Positions 19,031 through 24,781 of a stretch of DNA of 41,522 bases are shown piece by piece. Every line of letters begins with the position of its first letter. Within the stretch, counting starts at the first letter, position 1. The stretch comes from Aeromonas finlandensis (GTDB lineage: Bacteria; Pseudomonadota; Gammaproteobacteria; Enterobacterales; Aeromonadaceae). Position numbers and translations under genes: made by a program. Location of the stretch: the NCBI RefSeq assembly GCF_000764645.1, contig NZ_JRGK01000056.1:1-41522 (forward strand). The letters run 5' to 3'. Under the pieces are notes generated by a model. The model did no database searches. It was given only the letters and a program-made list of their open reading frames with translations, and was not told the DNA's origin.

Positions 19031-19474
19031 TCAGTAGCGCGCCAGAATGCGCAAGATGTCGTCTTTGGTGTCGGCCGCAATGATGGCCGCCACATCCTCT
19101 TCATTCATAAACAGCTCAGCCAGCTGGGCGATGGTCTCCACGTGGGAGTTGCTGTCGCTGGCTGCCAGGGTGATCAGCAGCTGGATCGGATCGTTACCCT
19201 CGGAATCGAAGTTGACCCCCTGCTTGATGACGGTCAGCCCCAGACCCAGCCGGTTGACCCCATCCTCGGGGCGAGCGTGGGGCATCGCCAGACCGGGGCC
19301 CAGTACGTAGTAGGGGCCGAGCTCCTCATGGGAACGAAACAGCGCCGCCACGTAGGAGGGCTCGATGGTGCCATTGGCCAGCAGGGGCGCCGTTGCCAGC
19401 TCGATGGCGTGGCGCCAGTCGCGGGCGGCGGGTTCGATGCGGATGACATCCTCGGTCAGCAGTTGAGTCAGCAT
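19031..19474 (-). CDS. PTS IIA component, UlaC/fructose-mannitol type
   Basis: A 147-residue EIIA domain that accepts phosphate from HPr. The active histidine lies in GLAMPHARPEDGVNRLGLG near residue 68, the EIIA-2 signature. It is the first gene of the IIA-IIB-IIC operon. The ATG encoding MLTQLLTEDV was chosen because the upstream in-frame start is a TTG whose extension has no family support; the ribosome site is weak. The promoter should lie within or next to the palindromic operators at 19552-19600, about 80-125 bases upstream, so the LacI-type neighbour probably controls it. Confidence 0.92.
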   Translation of the reverse strand: MLTQLLTEDVIRIEPAARDWRHAIELATAPLLANGTIEPSYVAALFRSHEELGPYYVLGPGLAMPHARPEDGVNRLGLGLTVIKQGVNFDSEGNDPIQLLITLAASDSNSHVETIAQLAELFMNEEDVAAIIAADTKDDILRILARY

Positions 19475-19551
19475 GGTGGTGATCCGGCTAGTTAAGATGG
19501 GGGCCAATCTAACGATCTTGCCGCTCGGAAACTGTGAGGGTGATCTCGAAA

Positions 19552-19600
19552 GTTAGCGCTATCAGATAGCGCTAACATGAAACTGTGATAGCGCTATCAC
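19552..19600. promoter_or_regulatory. three overlapping/adjacent LacI-type operators in the PTS/lacI divergent region
   Basis: Three copies of an AGCGCT-centred palindrome occur in 49 bases. Cores are at 19555-19560, 19568-19573 and 19590-19595, with centres 13 and 22 bases apart. The first two form one perfect 25-base inverted repeat (12-1-12, 19552-19576). The third is a perfect 16-base palindrome, GTGATAGCGCTATCAC (19585-19600). A central CG is characteristic of LacI-family operators, and a LacI-type gene begins 127 bases to the right. Binding is inferred. Confidence 0.8.
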
Positions 19601-19726
19601 TTTGCCCATTAACGGGAGTCATCTTGCCCCCGCGATCCGGGAAAGAGGGTAGAATCGGCCCTGAGCAAATGGTCTGTGCCGCACTTTTGCCTTAAAGTGG
19701 GCCGCCGCAAGTCGAGGATGGGATGG

Positions 19727-20746
19727 ATGTCAGAAGCAAAGAAGCGCCGTAGCACGGGTCGGGTGACCCTCAACGATGTGGCTCAGCTGGCCGGTGTGGG
19801 GGCCATGACGGTCTCCCGTGCCCTGCGCACACCGGAGATGGTCTCCGACAAGATGCGCGAGCGCATCGAAGCTGCGGTGGAGGAGCTCGGCTATATCCCC
19901 AATCGGGCGGCCGGGGCGCTGGCCTCGGGGACCTCTCATGTCATTCTGGTGATAGTGCCAAGCCTGCTGGATCGCGCCAGTGCCGAGTTGATGGCCGGGC
20001 TGCAACCGCGGTTGATGAAAGCCGGTTATCAGCTGGTGCTGGGCGACGCCCAACACCTGCGTCAGCAGAGCGAACAGCTGGAGCATCTGCTGCAGTACAA
20101 TCCGGCTGCCGTGATCGTGCTGGGCTGCCTTGAGTCGCCGGATGACAAAGCGCTGCTGCGTAACAGCCGCCTGCCGGTGGTAGAGGTGGGGGCGCTGGTG
20201 CCCCATCCCATGGATCTCTGTGTCGGCGGCTCCAATCAGGAGGCCGGCTATCGGTTGACTCGCCATCTCATCGAGCGGGGTTATCGCAATATCGGTTTTC
20301 TCTGTGCCCGTCAGGAGCAGTGGATGCTGCAACAACGGATGCGCGGCTGGCAGCAGGCGATGCTCGAGAGCTATCTCTCGCCCGATATGGTGATCAATAC
20401 CTCGGAGGTGCCCAGTTTCAGCACGGGAGCCGCCATGCTGGGGGAGTTCCTGCTGCGCTGGCCCGAGCTGGACGCGCTGATCTGTGTCAACGACGAGCTG
20501 GCGGCGGGGGTGCTGTTCGAGTGCCAGAGGCGGCACCTGAGTGTGCCCGGCAAGTTGGCCATTGCCGGTTTCGATGATTCCGATGTGGCGAAGGCCTGTT
20601 ATCCTGCGCTGACGTCGGTCCATATTCCCTATCGCAAAATGGGCAGCATGGCTGCCGAGATGATCCTGCGTAAATTGGCGGGCGAGGAGCTGCAAGAGAG
20701 TACCCAGCCCCTCGAGTTTGAATTGCAAAAGCGCCAAAGCAGCTGA
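19727..20746 (+). CDS. LacI/GalR-family transcriptional regulator (GntR/IdnR-like)
   Basis: A 339-residue repressor. The helix-turn-helix at about residues 14-33 reads VTLNDVAQLAGVGAMTVSRA, followed by the hinge helix ELGYIPNRAAGALASG. The periplasmic-binding-like effector domain carries VEVGALVPHP, the ICVNDELAAGVLFECQRR block and the C-terminal FDDSDVAKACYPALTSVHIP. The arrangement resembles enterobacterial gluconate regulators. Start: GAGG lies nine bases before the ATG at 19727; another ATG at 19718 is possible. Divergent from the PTS genes and next to three AGCGCT palindromes, it is probably their local repressor and autoregulated. The inducer is unknown. Confidence 0.9.
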   Translation: MSEAKKRRSTGRVTLNDVAQLAGVGAMTVSRALRTPEMVSDKMRERIEAAVEELGYIPNRAAGALASGTSHVILVIVPSLLDRASAELMAGLQPRLMKAGYQLVLGDAQHLRQQSEQLEHLLQYNPAAVIVLGCLESPDDKALLRNSRLPVVEVGALVPHPMDLCVGGSNQEAGYRLTRHLIERGYRNIGFLCARQEQWMLQQRMRGWQQAMLESYLSPDMVINTSEVPSFSTGAAMLGEFLLRWPELDALICVNDELAAGVLFECQRRHLSVPGKLAIAGFDDSDVAKACYPALTSVHIPYRKMGSMAAEMILRKLAGEELQESTQPLEFELQKRQSS

Positions 20747-20777
20747 TCCCTTTTCATATGTCATTAAAGAGGCAACC

Positions 20778-21758
20778 ATGTTCAAGGCTCTGTTACTGGA
20801 AAACCAAGACGGCAAGACTGTTCCGACTCTGACCCGGCTGGCCGAGAGCCAGTTGCCGGAAGGTGAGGTGCGGGTGGCGGTCACCTACAGCTCCATCAAC
20901 TACAAGGATGGGCTGGCGATCACCGGCAAGGGCAAGATCGTGCGCCAGTGGCCGCTGGTGCCCGGCATCGACTTCGCCGGTACCGTGCTCGAATCTGCCG
21001 ACAGCCGCTATCAGCCCGGCGACAAGGTGGTGCTGACCGGCTGGGGCGTGGGCGAAGGGCACTGGGGCGGCATGGCTGAACAGGCACGGGTCAAGGGGGA
21101 TTGGCTGGTGCCGCTGTCCGCCGGGCTCGATGAGCGGCAAGCCATGTGTATCGGTACCGCCGGTCTCACCGCCATGCTCTGCGTGCTGGCGCTGGAAGAG
21201 GCGGGCATTACTCCCGAAAGTGGCGAGGTGCTGGTCACCGGCGCGGCGGGCGGCGTGGGGTCCACCTCGGTCGCTCTGCTGGCAGCCCTTGGCTATCAGG
21301 TGGCGGCGCTGACCGGTCGTCCCGAAGAGCAGGGCGCCATGCTGACTGCGCTGGGTGCCAGTCGCATCGTGCCGCGCAGCGAACTGCTGGTGCCCGCCAA
21401 GCCGCTGGAAAAACAGCTGTGGGCCGGCGCCATCGATACCGTCGGCAGCCAGGTGCTGGCCAAGTTGCTGGCCCAGATGAACTATGGCGGCGCCGTGGCG
21501 GCCTGCGGGTTGGCGGGCGGTTTCGATCTGCCAACCAGCGTGATGCCCTTCATCCTGCGCAACGTGCGCCTGCAGGGGGTCGATTCGGTGATGTGCCCGC
21601 TGGCGCGTCGTCAACTGGCGTGGCAGCGACTGGCGAGGGATCTGCCCGCCAGCTTCTTCGAACAGGCCGTCACCGAGATTGGGCTGGAGCAGGTGGTTGA
21701 GGCCGCCGAGGCCATCACGCTGGGCCAGATCGCCGGGCGCACCCTGGTCAAACTTTGA
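20778..21758 (+). CDS. acuI: NADPH-dependent acryloyl-CoA reductase-like MDR oxidoreductase
   Basis: A 326-residue zinc-free medium-chain dehydrogenase/reductase, close in length and motifs to E. coli AcuI/YhdH (324): the N terminus MFKALLLENQDGKT, SSINYKDGLAITGKGKI, PGIDFAGTV, LTGWGVGEGHWGG, and the nucleotide loop VTGAAGGVGSTSVALL at about residue 150. The C terminus has NYGGAVAACGLAGG and RNVRLQGVDSVM. The family reduces acryloyl-CoA to propionyl-CoA and detoxifies reactive enals. AAAGAGG precedes the ATG. It starts 31 bases after the LacI-type stop, so the two may be co-transcribed; a metabolic tie to the PTS is not evident. Confidence 0.92.
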   Translation: MFKALLLENQDGKTVPTLTRLAESQLPEGEVRVAVTYSSINYKDGLAITGKGKIVRQWPLVPGIDFAGTVLESADSRYQPGDKVVLTGWGVGEGHWGGMAEQARVKGDWLVPLSAGLDERQAMCIGTAGLTAMLCVLALEEAGITPESGEVLVTGAAGGVGSTSVALLAALGYQVAALTGRPEEQGAMLTALGASRIVPRSELLVPAKPLEKQLWAGAIDTVGSQVLAKLLAQMNYGGAVAACGLAGGFDLPTSVMPFILRNVRLQGVDSVMCPLARRQLAWQRLARDLPASFFEQAVTEIGLEQVVEAAEAITLGQIAGRTLVKL

Positions 21759-21832
21759 TCTCCCCTTGACTGGCGAGCCCGACATTTCCGGATAAAATTG
21801 GAGTGCGGGTGAACTATCCAAGGAGAGCGAAG

Positions 21833-21958
21833 ATGGGTGGACACAAGCCGGATTACGACTCCTCCGATGACGAGTGGGATCCGGAATCCTGGGAAGAAGA
21901 GCTGGAACAGTGGGAAGATGAAAGCTGGCAGGATGATGACACTTTCGATGACCAGTGA
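21833..21958 (+). CDS. 41-residue highly acidic, tryptophan-rich small protein
   Basis: A short gene of 42 codons with strong support. AAGGAGAG lies seven bases before the ATG, and a strong terminator starts 19 bases after the TGA. A TTGACT element with GATAAA at 19-base spacing lies upstream (21766-21796). The product begins MGGHKPDYDSSDDEWDPES. It has about 20 Asp/Glu among 41 residues, four regularly spaced tryptophans (15, 20, 27, 32) and only one lysine. It has no signal peptide and no cysteine. No family was recognised. Its composition suggests a soluble protein that binds a basic partner, a DNA-mimic-like or chaperone-like role, but that is speculation. Confidence 0.75.
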   Translation: MGGHKPDYDSSDDEWDPESWEEELEQWEDESWQDDDTFDDQ

Positions 21959-21976
21959 ACCACGGCATTGAACGAA

Positions 21977-22007
21977 CAGGCGGGCTTTGTGCCCGCCTGA
22001 TTTTTTT
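21977..22007 (+). terminator. terminator of the 41-residue acidic protein gene
   Basis: A perfect 9-bp stem, CAGGCGGGC with GCCCGCCTG (loop TTTGT), is followed by A and seven Ts. It shows that a plus-strand transcript ends here and supports the small gene upstream. Confidence 0.93.
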
Positions 22008-22095
22008 GCCGCGCTCACAAGGCTGGTGCATCGCCCTTGGTCGTTGCCTTGCTGCTGGGTAGAATGAACTGCCCAAATGACACTCAAGGATGACT

Positions 22096-22428
22096 ATGCG
22101 ACTCACCATCATACTGTTGGCCGCCCTGCTGGGTGGCTGCGTCTCCAACGACGACCCTTGCGAGAAGGTGTGGGGCGATGTGGGGGAGGCCGATGGCAAG
22201 CTGGGCTTTACTGCCGATCGAGTCGAGTTCCATCAGGGCCAGTGCGGCAAAAAGGTGGATGCCGAGCTATGGGAGCAGGGACGTCAGAAGGGGTTGGCCT
22301 GGTATTGCCGTCCGGAGCATCTCTATCTGGCTGGCCGCTCCGGCAGCGAGTATCGCGGTGTCTGTCCCAATGACTCCCAGGCGCGCAGGCTGTTCGAGCA
22401 GGGGCGTCAGGGCTGGACCGATCAATAA
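22096..22428 (+). CDS. small secreted lipoprotein (DUF2799-like)
   Basis: A 110-residue product with a lipoprotein signal (MRLTIILLAALLGGC, acylated cysteine 15). The mature part contains cysteines and the pattern LWEQGRQKGLAWYCRPEHLYLAGRSG and YRGVCP, similar to DUF2799 lipoproteins. It is probably anchored in the outer membrane facing the periplasm. The ATG at 22096 was chosen because AAGGA ends six bases before it; the ATG at 22090 directly abuts that site. No function is known. Confidence 0.85.
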   Translation: MRLTIILLAALLGGCVSNDDPCEKVWGDVGEADGKLGFTADRVEFHQGQCGKKVDAELWEQGRQKGLAWYCRPEHLYLAGRSGSEYRGVCPNDSQARRLFEQGRQGWTDQ

Positions 22429-22447
22429 GCCACTGACAGGGAGGGGG

Positions 22448-22612
22448 TTACTCCTCTTTCAATCGCAACGGCTGGCAGAGATAGCTCTTCTCGTTGGCAC
22501 TGCGGGCACACTTGCCGCAGACAAACTTGGGTTTGCGCACGATTTTTCTCAGCGCCTTGAGATCGGTGGGGATCTCGTGGCGGCGCCACTCACACAGGGT
22601 TTTGCTGCCCAT
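22448..22612 (-). CDS. 54-residue cysteine-containing conserved small protein (possible zinc binder)
   Basis: A 55-codon gene convergent with the lipoprotein gene. The product begins MGSKTLCEWRRHEIPTDLKA and contains a CGKC pair at residues 32-35, cysteines at 7 and 46, and a basic middle segment (LRKIVRKPKF). Four cysteines in this layout could ligate one zinc ion. GAGG lies eight bases before the ATG. It resembles small conserved hypothetical proteins of Vibrio and Aeromonas, recalled rather than searched. The product could bind nucleic acid, given its charge, but this is inference. Confidence 0.7.
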   Translation of the reverse strand: MGSKTLCEWRRHEIPTDLKALRKIVRKPKFVCGKCARSANEKSYLCQPLRLKEE

Positions 22613-22675
22613 AACGACTACCTCTACGACTCGACGGGCGTATTGTAATCAATTTTCATTTCGAATAAACGACAA

Positions 22676-22709
22676 ACCCGCCAGCAAAGAGCGATCCCTG
22701 CTGGCGGGT
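22676..22709 (-). terminator. terminator of the FliL-like gene
   Basis: An 11-bp perfect stem, ACCCGCCAGCA with TGCTGGCGGGT and a 12-base loop, ends 17 bases from the stop codon of the FliL-like gene. On the minus strand it is followed by TTTGTCGTTT. Confidence 0.8.
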
Positions 22710-22725
22710 GAGTAAACGGGTGGGA

Positions 22726-23163
22726 TTACTGATAGAGGAATTTGGTGAAGATGAGCTCGCGCACCGCTTTTTTGCCGGTCTCTTTCACCAGCAGCTCGTT
22801 GGCCTTGGTTTCGCACTCCTTGCGCAGCTCTTCACGGCTGACCAGCGACTTGATTTGTTCGGGACTCTTGCTGCCCATCAGGCGGATGATGGCGTCGCGG
22901 ATTAGCGGATCATGCTGCTCTAGCAGCTTGAGGTCGCCCTCATTTTCTGCCATCAGCTCAACCGTGACCCGGACGTAACCGAGGGTTTTGCCATCGCTCA
23001 GGTAGTTGGTGATGATGTCAGGATCCAGCAGGTGGTAGAAGAAACCCGGCTTGGCGGCAGCTGCGGCCTCTCCCTCTGCAGGCGGCTCCTCTCCTTCGGA
23101 GGCATAGACCTGAAGTGCGCCGCAGCTCAGTAACAACACCAGCAGAATTTTGAAGATCTTCAT
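22726..23163 (-). CDS. FliL-like protein, exported
   Basis: A 145-residue product with a cleavable-looking signal (KIFKILLVLLLSCGALQVYASE), an acidic alanine/glutamate-rich linker (residues 22-38) and a C-terminal FliL-type domain: GYVRVTVELMAENEGDLKLLEQHDPLIRD-type segment, IIRLMGSKSPEQIKS and a final VRELIFTKFL. True FliL is a membrane-anchored stator-associated protein encoded in a flagellar operon. This one is a stand-alone paralogue beside ubiC, an arrangement also seen in vibrios. Its signal could leave it anchored or released into the periplasm. A role in motility is unproven. Confidence 0.82.
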   Translation of the reverse strand: MKIFKILLVLLLSCGALQVYASEGEEPPAEGEAAAAAKPGFFYHLLDPDIITNYLSDGKTLGYVRVTVELMAENEGDLKLLEQHDPLIRDAIIRLMGSKSPEQIKSLVSREELRKECETKANELLVKETGKKAVRELIFTKFLYQ

Positions 23164-23233
23164 ATAGATGGCTCATCAGCAAGAGATACCCCATTTTTGA
23201 TGTTGCCATCGGGGCCGTCAAGCACGGATGTTC

Positions 23234-23262
23234 TTACATTTCGCTATTGATTTACGGATAAT
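23234..23262 (+). promoter_or_regulatory. candidate ubiCA promoter
   Basis: TTACAT (23234-23239) and GATAAT (23257-23262) are spaced by 17 bases, and the ubiC start lies 47 bases downstream. Four and five of six positions match the sigma-70 hexamers. Confidence 0.55.
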
Positions 23263-23308
23263 AAACCGGATTTTAACCTGAACACGGAAATCTCTGGATG
23301 GTGAAGCT

Positions 23309-23845
23309 GTGAAGTCCGAGTTGACTGTTCCCCTCACGCCATTAAGCGGGTGGCTGGCCCCCGAAGGTTGCGAGTTGCCCGCCACGTTGCGTCCCTGGCT
23401 GCTGGAGCCTGGCTCCATGACCCTGCGCCTGCGCCAGCACAATCGCCACTTTTCGGTAGAGTGGCTGGGCAATCGTCCGGTCGCTTTCACTGCCGATGAG
23501 CAGTGGCTGGTGGATTCAACCTCTCCCGCCGGGATCTGCCGGGAAGTGATCCTGCACGGTGACCGGGGGCCTGCGGTACTGGGCTGGACCCTGTTTGCCG
23601 AGGCTGCGTTGCAAGGGAGCGGCATTGCCGAGCTTGGCGAGCAGCCGCTTGGCGAGCGGGTATTTGGCCATGAGCCTGCCCGCCGCGATCATCTGCAATT
23701 GGCCCGTTTTGAGATCGCCGCCAATTCCCGTTGCCCGGCCGCCATCGTCTGGGGGCGTCGTTCCCGTCTGTTTCTGGGGCAGTGGCCACTGCTGGTTCAT
23801 GAGCTGTTTCTGCCCTCTCTCGTTTGTGACAAGGAGCTGGAGTGA
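23309..23845 (+). CDS. ubiC: chorismate pyruvate-lyase
   Basis: Cleaves chorismate to 4-hydroxybenzoate and pyruvate, the first committed step of ubiquinone synthesis. The 178-residue product has the UbiC features [29 protein letters not shown] (with the active-site arginine) and the C-terminal FEIAANS and [10 protein letters not shown] segments ending in the VHELFLP motif. The start is GTG; no in-frame ATG precedes the homologous region. It overlaps ubiA by four bases, indicating translational coupling with the next pathway enzyme. Confidence 0.94.
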   Translation: MKSELTVPLTPLSGWLAPEGCELPATLRPWLLEPGSMTLRLRQHNRHFSVEWLGNRPVAFTADEQWLVDSTSPAGICREVILHGDRGPAVLGWTLFAEAALQGSGIAELGEQPLGERVFGHEPARRDHLQLARFEIAANSRCPAAIVWGRRSRLFLGQWPLLVHELFLPSLVCDKELE

Positions 23846-24711
23846 ATCTGTTAACCAAGGAGCGGGGACTGGCTTACATGCAGTTGGCCCGCATCGACAA
23901 GCCAATCGGTTCCCTGCTGCTGCTGTGGCCGACTCTCTGGGCACTCTGGCTGGCGGCCGGTGGCCTGCCCAATCTCTGGGTGCTGACCGTGTTTGTGGTC
24001 GGGGTCTTTCTGATGCGCTCGGCAGGGTGTGTCATCAACGACTATGCGGATCGCGATTTCGACGGCCACGTTAAACGTACCTCGGGTCGCCCCCTGCCGA
24101 CCGGCAAGGTGGATCCCCGCGAGGCGCTGGCGCTCTTCTTCGTGCTGGCGATCATCTCGTTCGCGCTGGTGCTGACCATGAATCCGCTCACCATCAGCCT
24201 GTCGTTTGTCGGCCTGCTGCTGGCGGTGAGCTACCCCTTCATGAAGCGCTTTATCTCCAACCCCCAGCTGGTGCTCGGGATGGCCTTCTCCTGGTCGATC
24301 CCGATGGCCTATGCGGCGCAGGCGGATGCCCTGCCGCTGGTAGCCTGGCTGCTCTTCTTCGCCAACCTGCTCTGGACCGTGGCGTACGACACCCAGTACG
24401 CCATGGTGGATCGGGATGACGACCTCAAGCTCGGGCTCAAGTCCAGCGCCATCCTGTTTGGTCGTTACGACAAGCGGATCATCGGGGCGCTGCAACTCGC
24501 GGCACTGCTGCTGCTGGTGGTGGTGGGCCATCTGATGGCGCTGGGGGGCTGGTATTACTGGGGATTGCTGGGGGCGGCGGTGCTGTTTGTCTATCAGCAG
24601 CGGCTCATTCGCGAGCGGCAGCGGGAAGCCTGCTTCCAGGCGTTTCTCAACAACAACTATGTGGGGGCGCTGGTGTTTGCCGGTCTGGTGCTCGACTACC
24701 TGCTGGCGTGA
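23842..24711 (+). CDS. ubiA: 4-hydroxybenzoate polyprenyltransferase
   Basis: Inner-membrane enzyme that attaches the polyprenyl tail to 4-hydroxybenzoate. The 289-residue product is very hydrophobic (about eight to nine helices). It shows both aspartate-rich prenyl-diphosphate sites: [15 protein letters not shown] around residue 70 and [16 protein letters not shown] around residue 185. It begins with GTG overlapping the ubiC stop (GTGA), with AAGGAG upstream inside ubiC. ubiC-ubiA forms an operon ending at the 24742 terminator. Confidence 0.97.
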   Translation: MNLLTKERGLAYMQLARIDKPIGSLLLLWPTLWALWLAAGGLPNLWVLTVFVVGVFLMRSAGCVINDYADRDFDGHVKRTSGRPLPTGKVDPREALALFFVLAIISFALVLTMNPLTISLSFVGLLLAVSYPFMKRFISNPQLVLGMAFSWSIPMAYAAQADALPLVAWLLFFANLLWTVAYDTQYAMVDRDDDLKLGLKSSAILFGRYDKRIIGALQLAALLLLVVVGHLMALGGWYYWGLLGAAVLFVYQQRLIRERQREACFQAFLNNNYVGALVFAGLVLDYLLA

Positions 24712-24741
24712 TCGCGCCCTGAGTAAAACCGAATGAAAACA

Positions 24742-24768
24742 GAAGGCCGCATGATGCGGCCTTCTTTG
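24742..24768. terminator. terminator between ubiA and plsB
   Basis: An 11-bp perfect stem (GAAGGCCGCAT with ATGCGGCCTTC) is followed by TTTG on the plus strand and TGTTTTC on the minus strand. It is shared by the convergent genes. Confidence 0.85.
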
Positions 24769-24781
24769 TTTGCGTTGCTGA

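Noticed and set aside
19583..19602. CRP site at the TGTGATAGCGCTATCAC sequence
   Set aside because: The half-sites are eight bases apart instead of the required six; the AGCGCT core repeated three times fits LacI-type operators better.
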